Of a DNA stretch of 64,000 bases, positions 28,372 to 41,400 are shown in pieces. The notes under the pieces were generated by a model. The model did not search any database and had not been told where the DNA came from. It was given only the letters and a program-made list of their open reading frames with translations. The stretch is from Azorinus chamasolen (Eukaryota; Mollusca; Bivalvia; Cardiida; Solecurtidae). How positions within the stretch are numbered: the first letter of the stretch is position 1; every line of letters begins with the position of its first letter. The stretch spans positions 78,251,475 to 78,315,474 of the forward strand of contig OY755246.1 of the NCBI GenBank assembly GCA_963576725.1. The letters are read 5' to 3'. The position numbers and the translations under genes were made by a program.

Positions 28372-28690
28372 TGTTTCTACACCTGTGCAAACAAGAGTTG
28401 ATCAGGGTCGACTTTGTTTGCATATATAATATGATAGTGATAATTTAGATTCTGGTTTCTGTAATGGCCAAAAATAAGGAGAAGAACTCAATAAGCTTTT
28501 AGCTTTTGTTCTAATCCTATAGTGATACTCTGTTGATATCGTGATTAATGTATACTTTTTCAAATAAAATATGTTTAAACTAATTGAACTATGGCCAAAA
28601 ATTCCAGTGTCCATGTGTTATTATAACAATTTGATATTCTTGATGTCACTATTTCTTACATGAATATTCATGGAGTAAATGATAATGACA
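28372..28690. mobile_element. TTAA-MITE family A, right part
   Basis: Continues the copy split by the TIR element: CTACACCTGTGCAAACAAG, half palindrome GTTGATCAGGGTCGACTTTG, then ATGATATTC...CATGAATATTCATGGAGTAAAT. Confidence 0.6.
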
Positions 28691-29331
28691 AAGAGTCACT
28701 CTGGCTTGCCAGCACTCTTAACCGAACTTCAGAGCCACTCAATCCTTGTTGATTTCCCACCAGCTACTACTGTTACCTGACCTAGCCTAGTGCCGTCTTA
28801 TTAGCATCTAGCAATAAGCCTAACATTTTACAGTGTATACCTTAGACATAAGAATAATTCATTAAAATACCACTAAGGCACTTGAATAAGTACAGTAGCA
28901 TGTCTGGTTGGAACAGAATTCCAAAAGTGGAGGTGGGGTTGCTTCAGGAAAGAACTTGCAAAAGACTAGTTGTCAAACATTGAAAGTGTCAACAAAGTCC
29001 GGTCCGCTATTACGTAGTTACAGTCGAACCTTCAATTTGAACTTTTCCTTTCACTTTGACCATTTATTGGTATAAAAATGAATCGGATCCTATCGCGAAA
29101 ATCTGAGAGCGGGATTTAAGCGTAAATTTAACGGATACAAAGGGCCGTTTGAGTGCATTTGAGTTTATATAATGGGAGATTTTAATATGTTTAAATCATA
29201 TACAATGGTAAAATGATTCTGTGTCTAATTCTTTCGCCGATACACAACGATAACTTAATGACATATAAACTCACTTGTGGATTATTTTCACCACAACCGG
29301 AAAAGGAAGTTGCTTAGTCGAAATCTCGTAG
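28691..29331 (+). promoter_or_regulatory. Probable EDEM2 promoter region
   Basis: This is the longest stretch upstream of EDEM2 without a recognised mobile element. Close to the start, CACAACCGGAAAAGGAAGTT (29292-29311) contains two GGAA cores of the ETS type, and no TATA box is evident in the last 60 bases. No clear ER-stress element could be picked out by eye. The 5' exon of RPS10 on the other strand could also lie here (AGGTCAG-gtaaca on the minus strand near 28777 is one unproven donor). Confidence 0.4.
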
Positions 29332-29367
29332 ATGGCGAGAAGTAAGAGAAAATGGCTGCGCCCATGA
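29332..29367 (+). CDS. Upstream ORF overlapping the EDEM2 start
   Basis: ATG at 29332, context TAGATGG, gives [11 protein letters not shown] and a TGA at 29365-29367, in a different frame from EDEM2 (start 29352). The uORF stop lies 13 bases past the EDEM2 ATG, so a ribosome using it would pass the main start. It is relevant only if transcription starts upstream of 29332. Confidence 0.5.
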   Translation: MARSKRKWLRP

Positions 29368-29452
29368 TACGTGGCCTGTCAGTTTTTATTTTGTTTACAT
29401 TTCCAGCTGTGGCAGGTCGTGTCATTACACCAGAACAGATTCCTATGTATAG
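29352..29452 (+). CDS. EDEM2: EDEM2 exon 1 (signal peptide)
   Basis: The ATG context AAAATGG has A at -3. It encodes a 22-residue hydrophobic signal sequence and [11 protein letters not shown]; donor AG-gtaatg. Confidence 0.9.
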
Positions 29453-32400
29453 GTAATGCAATACATCATTTTGATTGCATTAAATGGAAATTTTGGTGTA
29501 ATATGTTTTTTCAATTCACTTCGCCCCCCTACCAAATCATACTTAAAAAGTGATATCTAGCGGCCAAGTGACAAGAGAAAGGCGAGTGCTCTACCAAAAG
29601 AGCTAATTGGACTCAGAGCTACAGACAAGGATGCGTACCAAAATAATGAAATTACCATTTCTCCAATCAAACCCTATACTGTGACCACTCTTTAGAATCG
29701 TGTCTTAGAGACGATTCTGAAGAGTGGTCACAGTATAGGGTTTAGTGAAGAAATAAAGGAGTTATTCTTGAAAATATCTTTTCTGGAGCTCTGTCAGGAC
29801 TGCAACGAAATTCATAAACCATAGTACTATACACCTTCCAATGTGTGCTCCTCAGTGTATAAGTCAAACACTTATCATACCATTAACTCCTACCATCATT
29901 GAAGACATCATCATATTCATGAGCAAGATTTTTTATGGTATTTGAACACAGTATCTATCAAATCCTGATCAGACAAGTCACAATTCCTCCAGGACCCATC
30001 TGACCTTGGTCTACTCTGTTTTTGAAAAACATCTCTATCTGGTAAAGGGTTAAATGTTGGGAGAACAAGTGCACAGACTTTCGCTAGCTGATACACAGAA
30101 TGAGGTCTGTTAGTATTAAAAGCGTCGGTTCAGGGTCTACTATACTTGCTTATGAAATTATAATAGATCTGATTACACCAATACCAAAACATCCTGTGTA
30201 CATATGCCAATAAAAAATTCATTTAATAAATATTCATGATTTCCTACATGAATATTGAACAAGGAAAGGGTTTATGTTTGTTTTCGTTCAAACTTCTAAA
30301 ATTACATCCCACTGTCAATCTACGCTGACACATGCAGCTTTGCAGAAAGCTTATCTCAGTAAATCCAAATATAAGACCCCAAATGTTTCTTTTGGGCACT
30401 TGATTTAATTGGGTTTAAACTTTAACCCTTTCAAAATTTCAGTACCTATTCATGAACAAATTATAGTTACATGTATAATGAATTACGGAAGGTGTAACAT
30501 TGCAGCAATTTTAGAAACAAAAGAAACAGATCTATCAAATTCCATAAGCAAACAGAGTAGACCCTGATCAGACAGCTTCTACAGGAGTGGTCTGATCTGG
30601 GTCTATTCTGTTTGTAGATGTGTGAAAACACATTTATGAAGGAAAGGGTTAAAGGGATAGGGAGTTGCCCAGAAAGGGTTAAAGGGATAGAGAGTTGCCC
30701 AGATTGTGAATTTATTAGCCTCAATCTCTCACCCCTTCCTGTTTGTGTCCAGTGGACCATGACTTACATGTAGATGGCATGTGTCGGTTACAGGCACTTA
30801 ACTTGAACACTTAACCCTTTCCCTGTTCCACTTTTATTCCAAATTTCAATACCTACTGAATATTCACGGACAAACTAGTTATATGAAGTATGAAAGGTGG
30901 AACATTGTGACCATTTGAGAAAGTAAAGAAACAGATCTATCTACATTGTAATTCTATTGGCAAACAGAGCAGACCCTGATCAGATTGTTCCTATAGGAAG
31001 CCGTCTAATCTGGGTCTACTTTGATTGCAGATACGTGGAAAACTGTTTGTATGAAGGAAAGGGATTACTAATGTAATTTTCACTAATAATGACGTCATGG
31101 ATATTAATTTAATCTATTTGTTATAATAGCACATGGCCACATGATTTTTTTGGCCAAGTTGTGGAATCATATCTTTGTAACCCGGTATATCATAAGCAAA
31201 CAGAGCAAACCCTGATCAGACTGTTCCTATAAGAGCCATCTGGTCTGGGTCTACTCTGTTTGCAAAGCCTTGGAAAGTCATATTTATGGAGTAAAGGGTT
31301 AAAGTGATAGAGATTAGCACAGGTTGTGAACTAATGGCAGCCTCACTCTCTCATTCAGAGATTTGCACAGGTTGTGAACTAACGGCAGCCTCACTCTCTC
31401 ATCCGTTCCTGTTTCCAGTTGATCATAACTTAGATGTCATGACATGTGCTTGACATGGATTAGAGTGAGAAGGGTTGCAGCGCACAAGTTGTCAGCCTCA
31501 TGCTCTCATCCCTTCCTGTCTGTGTCCAGTGGCAAGCCATAGTCAAGATGGCTGGAAACAGGGCAGGGTGCATTAGTTTATGTGTCTCACTGACACTGAG
31601 CCCTGCTTGTGCTTCACAGTGCTTTGCTAGGTCACACTTAACCCATTACCTCATTTGCTATTTTTAGATACAACCTCTTTGAATAAATCTACACAAATGG
31701 AGCATTTACTAGAGAAAAGGACAATTTTTAGAATTGTGTAGTTTTGAAACCATTATGATAAATACATGTAGAGCATTTGCTCTGTAATTGACTTTTACTG
31801 TGAAATTACAGTCGTCAAAATTGGTCAATATGAGGGAATAGGTTAACCCATTCCTCCATAGGTTATTATGCCCCCGTTGACGATAGTCAGGGGGCATTAT
31901 ATTTTGCACATGTCCGTCTGTCCGTGTGTCACGCTTTTATGTGCAGTTGGTTGTCACAGTTTTTCAAGTGTTATAAGTCAGTAATTTCTACACTTATACA
32001 CATGAAACTTCACATACTAATTAATTATCACCATCTGTGCTATCATTTGGCACCCCACCCATGCTGCCCGCAAGCCCAAGGTCGAGGTCAAATGACTTGG
32101 AAATTTTATGTGCAGTTGGTTGTCACAATTATGTGTAGTTTTTTGTCACAGTTTTTAGCTCACCTGAGCAAAGCTCAGGGTGAGCTTTTGGGAGACTTGA
32201 ATGTCCGTCGTCCGTCGTGCGTCGTGCGTCGTGCGTCGTGCGTCGTCAACAATTTGCTTGTGAACACTCTAGTGGTCACAATTGTAGTCTAATCTTCATG
32301 AAACTTGGTCAGAATGAATGTCTTGATAAAATCTCGGACGAGTTCGAAAGTGGGTCAAGTTGGGTTAAAAACTAGGTCACTAGGTCAAATAATAGGAAAA

Positions 32401-35400
32401 CCTTGTGAACCCTCTACAGGTCACATTTTTAGCCCAATTTTCATGAAACTTGGTCAGAATGATTGTCTTGATAAAATCTAGGAGGAGTTTGAAAAATGGG
32501 TTTTGTAGGGTAAAAAACTAGGTCACTAGGTCAAACAGTAGAAAAACCTTGTGAACACTCTAGTGGTCACAATTTTAGTCCAATCTTCATGAAACTTGGT
32601 CAGAATGAGTGTCTTGATAAAATCTCGGACGAGTTCGAAAGTGGGTCAAGTGGAGTTAAAAACTAGGTCACTAGGTCAAACAGTAAAAAAACCCTTGTGA
32701 ACACTCTATTGGTCACAATTTTCGTCCAATCTTCATGAAACTTAGTCATAATGATTGTCTTGATAAAATCTCAATTGAGTGTGAAAGTGGATTATGTGGG
32801 GTTAAAAACTAGGTCACTAGGTCAAATAGTACGAAAACCTTGTGAACACTCTAGAGGTCACATTTATAGCCAAATCTTCATGCAAATTGGTCAGAATGAT
32901 TGTCCTAATAAAATCTTGGACAAGTTTGAAAGTGGGTTATGTGAGGTCAAAAAGTAGGTCACTGGGTCATATCTTAGAGAAATCTAGTTTACACTCCAGT
33001 GGCCACATTTTTAGCCCAGTCTTCCTCAGACTTGCTCAGAGTGTTTGTCTTGGTGATATCAAGGTTGAGTGTGATCATGGGTTGGGTCGGAATAAAAAGT
33101 AGGTCACTAGGTCAAATCTTAGAAAAATTACTTTAGAGAGCACATTTTTAGCCCAATCTTCAATGGTCAGAATCATTGTCTTGATAAAATCAGAATACTA
33201 AATCTTTGAAAATCTTGTTCTGCAGAACCACTGCTAATCTATGGTAATCAGGTGAGCGATTAAGGGCCATCTTGGCCCTCTTGTTTCATTATCTTATATC
33301 TCCCTAACCATTGTAGCTATTGCCATGGAATTGCATATAGACATTAAACACCATCCATACTTTCATTGCACACCCAGCCCATGCTGCCTGCAAGCCCAAG
33401 GTCAAGGTCAAATGACTTGGAAATTTTACGTGCAGTTGGCTGTCACAGTTGTTTCATCGTCTTATATCTCCCTAACTATTGTAGCTATTAGCATTGAATT
33501 GCATATACACATTAAATACCATCTATACCTTCAGTGCACACCAAACCCATGCGGCCCGCAAGCCCAATGTCAAGGTCAAATTACTTAGGAATTACTTTGA
33601 AATTTTACGTGCAGTTGGTTGTCATATTTACGTGCAGTTGGTTGTCACAGTTTTTTCATCATCTTATATCTCCTTAACCACCGTAGCTATTCACATGGAA
33701 ATGCATATACACATTAAATACCATCTAAACTTTCATTCCACACCAAACCCATGCTGTCCGAAAGCCCAATGTCAAGGTCAAATTTTAAATGCAGTTGGTT
33801 GTCACAGTTTTTAGCTCACCAGAGCACAAAGTGCTCAGGGTGAGCTTTTGTGATTGCCTGATGTCCGTCGTCAGTCGGCGTGCGTCGTCTGTCGTGCGTC
33901 GTCAGTCGTCAACAATTTGAACCTTTAAAAATCTTCTCCTCTGAATCTACAGGGTTCTCAGCTTTTATCTTTGGCACATAGTATCATCTTTAGGTCCTCT
34001 ACAAAAGTTATATAAATTATGGCCCTGGGGTCAAAATTGGCCCGCCCCAGGGGTGCCTTGTTTTCAATAGAAACATATAGTAAAACTTTGAAAATCTTCT
34101 CCTCTGAAACCAGAAGGTTCTCAGCTTTCATATTTGGCACGTAGCATCATGTTCAGATCCTCTACAAAAGTTATATAAATTATGCCCCTGGGGTCAAAAT
34201 TGGCCCCGCCCCAGGGGTGCCATGTTTTCAATAGAAACAAATAGTGAAATCTTTGAAAATCTTCTTGTCTGAAACTGGAAGGCTCTCAGCTTTCATATTT
34301 GGCACATAGCATCATGTTCAGGTCCTCCACAAAAGTTATATAAATTATGGCCCCGGGGTCAAAATTGGTCCCGCCCCAGGGGTGGGTAGTTTTCAATAGA
34401 AACAAATAGTGAAATCTTTGAAAATCTTCTCCTCTGAAACTGGAAGGCTCTCATCTTTCATATTTGGCACAGAGCATCATGTTCAGGTCCTCTACAAAAG
34501 TTATATGAATTATGGCCCGGGTCAAAATTGGCCCCGTCCCAGGGGTGGGCAGTCTTCAATAGAAACAAATAGTGAAATCTTTGAGGACTTTCTCCTCTGA
34601 AACTGTAAGGCGCTCAGCTTTCATATTTGGCACAGAGCATCATGTTCAGGTCTTCTACAAAAGTTATATAAATTATGGCCCTGGGGTCAAAATTGGCCCC
34701 GCCCCAGGGGTGCCATGTTTTCAATAGAAACAAATAGTGAAATCTTTGAAAATCTTCTTGTCTGAAACTGGGAGGCTCTCAGCTTTCATATTTGGCACAG
34801 AGCATCAGGTTCAGGTACTCTACAAAAGTCATATAAATTATGCCCCCGGGGTCAAAATTGGGGGTCAAAATTTGCCCGCCCCAGTGGTATGCAGTTTTCA
34901 ATAGAAACAAATACATGTAGTGAAATCTTTGAAAATCTTCTTCTCTGAAACTGGAAGGCTCTCAGCTTTCATATTTGGCACATGGCATCATGTACAGGTC
35001 CTCTACAAAAGTTATATAAATTATGGCCCTGGGGTCAAAATTGGCCCCGCCCCAGGGGTGCCATGTTTTCAATAGAAACAAATAGTGAAATCTTTGAAAA
35101 TCTTCTTGTCTGAAACTGGGAGGCTCTCAGCTTTCATATTTGGCACAGAGCATCAGGTTCAGGTACTCTACAAAAGTCATATAAATTATGCCCCCGGGGT
35201 CAAAATTGGGGGTCAAAATTTGCCCGCCCCAGTGGTATGCAGTTTTCAATAGAAACAAATACATGTAGTGAAATCTTTGAAAATCTTCTTCTCTGAAACT
35301 GGAAGGCTCTCAGTTTTCATATTTGGCACATAGCATCATGTTCAGGTCCTCCACAAAAGTTATATAAATTATGGCCCCGGGGTCAAAATTGGTCCCGCCC

Positions 35401-38400
35401 CAGGGGTGGGTAGTTTTCAATAGAAACAAATAGTGAAATCTTTGAAAATCTTCTCCTCTGAAACTGGAAGGCTCTCATCTTTCATATTTGGCACAGAGCA
35501 TCATGTTCAGGTCCTCTACAAAAGTTATATGAATTATGGCCCCGGGTCAAAATTCGCCCCGTCCCAGGGGTGGGCAGTCTTCAATAGAAACAAATAGTGA
35601 AATCTTTGAGGACTTTCTCCTCTGAAACTGTAAGGCGCTCAGCTTTCATATTTGGCACAGAGCATCATGTTCAGGTCCTCTACAAAAGTTATATAAATTA
35701 TGGCCCTGGGGTCAAAATTGGCCCCGCCCCAGGGGTGCCATGTTTTCAATAGAAACAAATAGTGAAATCTTTGAAAATCTTCTTGTCTGAAACTGGGAGG
35801 CTCTCAGCTTTCATATTTGGCACAGAGCATCAGGTTCAGGTACTCTACAAAAGTCATATAAATTATGCCCCCGGGGTCAAAATTGGGGGTCAAAATTTGC
35901 CCGCCCCAGTGGTATGCAGTTTTCAATAGAAACAAATACATGTAGTGAAATCTTTGAAAATCTTCTTCTCTGAAACTGGAAGGCTCTCAGCTTTCATATT
36001 TGGCACATGGCATCATGTACAGGTCCTCTACAAAAGTTATATAAATTATGGCCCTGGGGTCAAAATTGGCCCCGCCCCAGGGGTGCCATGTTTTCAATAG
36101 AAACAAATAGTGAAATCTTTGAAAATCTTCTTGTCTGAAACTGGGAGGCTCTCAGCTTTCATATTTGGCACAGAGCATCAGGTTCAGGTACTCTACAAAA
36201 GTCATATAAATTATGCCCCCGGGGTCAAAATTGGGGGTCAAAATTTGCCCGCCCCAGTGGTATGCAGTTTTCAATAGAAACAAATACATGTAGTGAAATC
36301 TTTGAAAATCTTCTTCTCTGAAACTGGAAGGCTCTCAGTTTTCATATTTGGGATATAACATCATGTACATGTCCTCTACAAAAGTTACATAAAGTATGGC
36401 TCTGGGGTCAAAATTGGCCCTGCCCCAGGGGTGGGCAGTTTTCAATAGAAACAAATAGTGAAATCTTTGAAAATCTTCTTGTCTAAAACTGGAAGGCTCT
36501 CAGCTTTCATATTTGGCACAGGGCATCATGTTCCGGTCCTCTACAAAAGTTATATAAATTTTGGCCCCTGGTTCAAAATTGGCCCCGTCCCTGGGGTGGG
36601 CAGTTTTCAATAGAAACAAATAGTGAAATCTTTGAATATCTTCTTCTCTGAAACTAGGAGGTTCTTAGCTTTCATACTTTGCACATAGCATCATGTTCAG
36701 GTCCTCTACAAAAGTTATATAAATTATGGCCCCAGGGGTAGCCAGTTTTCAACAGAAACATATAGTGAAAACTTTGAAAATCTTTTTCTCTGAAACCACA
36801 GGGGTCTGGACCGCTTCATGGGGGTCTATATGTACTATATAATAACAAGGGTTCCAACTAGCAGAAGGACATCCGTGTACCACAAGTACAAATATGAATG
36901 TAACTCTTGCAATTTCAATGATAATTTTGTAATTCTTTCGGCTATTGAAAGCCAATATATTTTACTATCAAATAAATATAATCTTCTCACGGTAACTTAC
37001 ACGCAATTGTCAATCCAACAATGATTTTCTCAAAATTTCACATGTTTTCTGGGTCATTGACAAACGTTCGTTCACCCCGGTTTCATCCCCAGTGGTATGT
37101 AGTTTTCAATAGAAACAAATACATGTAGTGAAATCTTTGAAAATCTTCTTCTCTGAAACTGGAAGGCTCTCAGCTTTCATATTTGGGATATAACATCATG
37201 TACATGTCCTCTACAAAAGTTACATAAAGTATGGCTCTGGGGTCAAAATTGGCCCTGCCCCAGGGGTGGGCAGTTTTCAATAGAAACAAATAGTGAAATC
37301 TTTGAAAATCTTCTTGTCTAAAACTGGAAGGCTCTCAGCTTTCATATTTGGCACAGAGCATCATGTTCCGGTCCTCTACAAAAGTTATATAAATTTTGGC
37401 CCCTGGTTCAAAATTGGCCCCGTCCCTGGGGTGGGCAGTTTTCAATAGAAACAAATAGTGAAATCTTTGAATATCTTCTTCTCTGAAACTAGGAGGTTCT
37501 TAGCTTTCATACTTTGCACATAGCATCATGTACAGGTCCTCTGCAAAAGTTATATAAATTATTGCCCCAGGGGTAGCCAGTTTTCAACAGAAACATATAG
37601 TGAAAACTTTGAAAATCTTTTTCTCTGAAACCACAGGGGTCTGGACCGCTTCATGGGGGTCTATATGTACTATATAATAAAATTATTATATAGTACATAT
37701 AGACCCCAATGAAGCAGTCCAGATCCCTGTGTCTGAAACTGGAAGGTTCTCAGCTTTCATATTTGGTACATAGCACCATGTCCAGGTCCTCTACAAAAGT
37801 TATATAAATTGTGCCTCTTGGGTCAAAATTAGTCCAGCCCCAGGGGCAGGCTAGTTTTCTTTAGAAACATATAGTTAAAACTTTGAAAATCTTCTCCTCT
37901 GATTGTCTGGTGAGCGCTTCAGGGCCATTCTGGCCCTCTTGTTTCATAGTCTTATATCTCCCTAACCACTGTAGCTATTTGCATGGAATTGCATATACAT
38001 ATTAAATACCATCCATACTTTCATTACACACCCAACCCATGCTGCCCGCAAGCCCAAGGTCAAAGTAAAGGTAAAATGACTTTAATAGGAATTTTATGTG
38101 CAGTTGGTTGTCACAGTTTTTTCATCGTCTTATATCTCACTAACCGCTATAGCTATTGGCATGGAATTGCATATACACATTCAACACCGTCGATACTTTC
38201 ATTACGCACCCATCCCATGCTGCTTGCAAGCCCAAGGTCAAGGTCAAATGACTTAGGAATTATGTCTCCCCCCATATTTATATGGGGGAGACATATTGTT
38301 TTCGTGAGAGTTGTCTGTCCGTCTGTCCGTCTGTCTGTCACACTTTTTGTCCGGACGATAACTTCAATATGCCTGATGCCAGTTGATTGAAACTTCATAT

Positions 38401-41400
38401 ATGGAAAGAACATAATGCGAGGAAGTGTCATGCACAAGGTCCATAACTCTGGCTTAACTAATATTGGAGTTATTGCCCTTTGTAAAAAAAAATCACACTT
38501 TTTTGTCCGGACGATAACTACTATATGGCTCATGCCATTGGATTGAAACTTCATATATGGAAAGATCATGACGAGAGGAAGTGTCATGCACAAGGTCCAT
38601 AACTCTGGCTTCATTAATATTGGAGTTATTGCCCTTTGTAAAAAATATCATAATTTTTTGTCCGGACAATAACTTCAATATGCCTGATGCCAGTTGATTG
38701 AAACTTCATATATGGAAAGAGCATAATGAGAGGAAGTGTCATGCACAATGTCCATAACTCTGGCTTCACTAATATTGGAGTTATTGCCCTTTGTAAAAAA
38801 TATCATAATTTTTTGTCCGGACAATAACTTCAATATGCCTGATGCCATTGGATTGAAACTTCATATATGAAAAGATCATAACGAGAGGAAGTGTCATGCA
38901 GAAGGTACATAACTCTGGCTTCACTAATATAGGAGTTATTGCCCTTTGTAAAAAAAATCACACTTTTTTGTCCGGACGATAACTTCTATATGGCTCATGC
39001 CATTGGATTGAAACTTCATATATGGAAAGATCATAACGAGAGGAAGTGTCATGCACAAGGTCCATAACTCTGGCTTCACTAATATTGGAGTTATTGCCCT
39101 TTGTAAAAAAAATCACACTTTTTTGTCCGGACAATAACTTCAATATGCCTGATGCCAGTTGATTGAAACTTCATATATGGAAAGATCATAACGAGAGGAA
39201 GTGTCATGCACAAGGTCCATAACTCTGGCTTCACTAATATTGGAGTTATTGCCCTTTGTAAAAACAATCACAATTTTTTGTCCAGATGATTACTCCTATG
39301 TGACACATGCCATTGGAGTTAAACTTCATACATGGAACGATCATAATAAGAGAAAGTGTCATGCATAAGATCCTTAACTCGAGCTTCAATAAATTTAGAG
39401 TTATTGCCCCTTGTACATTTGTTTAATTCTTTCTTGTCCGGACGATAACTCCTACATGGCTCTTGCCATCGTATTGAAACTTCATACATGGAAAGAGCAT
39501 GATGAGAGAAAGTGTCATGAACAAGGGCCATAATTCTGGCTTCAATACTTATGGAGTTATTGCCCTTTGTTACATTTTTTGGCCGATCAATAACTCCTGT
39601 TTGACTGATGCTATTGGAATGACATTTTATTTTTGGAAAGAGCATGATGAAAGTAAGTGTCATGCACAAGGGCCATAAATCTGGTATCAGTATTTTTGGA
39701 GTTATTAGCTGTTATCATTTTCTTCTTGAAAAATGTAGTGTGGAAAACGCATAATGAGGGGAAGTGTCATTTATCAAGACCATAACATTTTTAGTGATTT
39801 CCCTTTACATATTGTTTTTATTAGAGGGGAGACATCCGTTTTTTTAGCTCACCAGAGCACAAAGTGCTCAGGGTGAGCTTTTGTGATCGCCCGTTGTCCG
39901 TCGTCCGTCGGCGTGCGTCGTGCGTCGTGCGTCGTTCGTTGTCCGTCGTTCGTCGTCCGTCGTCAACAATTTGAACCTTTAAAAATCTTCTCCTCTGAAT
40001 CTACAGGGATCTCAACTTTCATCTTTGGCACATGGCATCATATTCAGGTCCTCTACAAAAGTTATATAAATTATGCCCCTGGGGTCAAAATTGACCCCGC
40101 CCCAGGGGTGCCTTGTTTTCAATAGAAACATATAGTAAAACTTTGAAAATCTTCTCCTCTGAAACCAGAATGTTCTCAGCTTTCATAATTGGCACATAGC
40201 ATCATGTTCAGGTCCTCTACAAAAGTTATATAAATTATGGCCCCGGGGTCAAAATTGGCCACGCCCCAGGGGTGGGCAGTTTTCAATAGAAACAAATTGT
40301 GAAATCTTTGAAAATCTTCTCCTCTGAAACTTGAAGGCTCTTAGCTTTCATATTTGGCACATAGCATCATGTTCAGGTCCTCTACATAAGTTATATTATT
40401 TATGGCCCCAGGGTCAAAATTGGCCCGCCCCAGGGGTGGGCAGTTTTCAAAAGAAACAAATAGTGAAATCTTTGAAAATCTTCTCCTCTGAAACTGGAAG
40501 GTTCTCAGCTTTCATATTTGGCACATAGCATCATGTTCAGGTCCTTTACAAAAGTTATATAAATTATGGCCCCGGGGTCAAAATTGGCCCGGCCCCAGGG
40601 GTGGGCAGTTTTCAATAGAAACAAATAGTGAAATCTTTGAAAATCTTCTTCTCTGAAACTAGAAGGCTCTCAGCTTTCATATTTGGCACATAGCATCATG
40701 TTCAGGTCCTCTACAAAAGTTATATAAATTATGGTCCCGGGGTCAAAATTGGCCCTGCCCCAGGGGTGGGCAGTTTTCAATAGAAACAAATAGTGAAATC
40801 TTTGAAAATCTTCTCCTCTGAAACTGGAAGGTTCTTATCTTTCATATTTGGCACATATCATCATGTTCAGGTCCTCTACGAAAGTTAAATAAATTATGGC
40901 CCTGGGGTCAAAATTGGCCCCGCCCCAGGGGTGAACAGATTTCAATAGAAACAAATAGTGAAATCTTTGAAAATCTTCTTCTCTAAAACTGGAAGCCTCT
41001 AGCTTTCATATTTGGCACAGAGCATCATGTTCAGGTCCTCTACAAAAGTTATATAAATTATGGTCTCGGGGTTAAAATTGGCCCTGCCACAGGGGTGGGC
41101 CGTTTTCAATAGAAACATATTGAGAAAACTTTGAAAATCTTCTTCTCTGAAACTGGAATGTTAATCTCAGCTTTCATATTTGGCTCATAGCATCATGTTC
41201 AGGTCCCCTACAAGTTTTTCTAAATTATGGCCCTGGGGTCAAAATTGGCCCGCCCCAGGGCCGACTAGTTTTCTATAGAAACATATCGTGAAAACTTTGA
41301 AAATCTTCTCCTCTGATTGTCTGGTGAGCGCTTCAGGGCCATTCTGGCCCTCTTGTTTACAAAAACCTCTAGTTTTAAGTGCAGTTGGTTGTCACAGTTG

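Larger units (their letters stand above)
30640..31560. repeat. Dispersed tandem blocks between MITEs
   Basis: GGGTTAAAGGGATAG...AGTTGCCCAGA...CAGCCTCAATCTCTCACCCC...CCTGT...GTCCAGTGG recurs four or so times (30650, 30675, 31300, 31358, 31480). MITE A copies at 30811 and 31068 split the blocks, so the block plus a MITE end was duplicated. Confidence 0.6.
33811..37944 (+). mobile_element. HEL-3 element (copy B), about 23 units of 170 bp
   Basis: 5' TTAGCTCACCAGAGCAC-AAA-GTGCTCAGGGTGAGC, GTCCGTCGTCAGTCGGCGTG, then a 4-kb array of roughly 170-bp units (AATCTTCTCCTCTGAAACTG, GGCTCTCAGCTTTCATATTT, CTACAAAAGTTATATAAATT, GGTCAAAATTGGCCCCGCCC). The 3' end has CTGGTGAGCGCTTC, hairpin AGGGCC-ATTCT-GGCCCT, CTTGTTT. 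The array shows a higher-order pattern: a unit with a doubled GGGGTCAAAATTGGGGGTCA recurs near 34856, 35198, 35874 and 36220. The insertion site matches that of copy A. A palindromic insert and a 240-bp unrelated segment lie near 36797-37733. Confidence 0.85.

Noticed and set aside
38153..38614. Repeated 60-150-codon frames on the minus strand of HEL-2 arrays (also near 56200 and 62400)
   Set aside because: They recur with each 155-bp unit, start and stop at unit borders, and shift frame between units; typical of non-coding tandem repeats.
39860..39970. Coding potential of the [12 protein letters not shown] frames over GTCCGTCGTCC tracts
   Set aside because: They are low-complexity translations of the post-hairpin tract shared by all HEL-3 copies.
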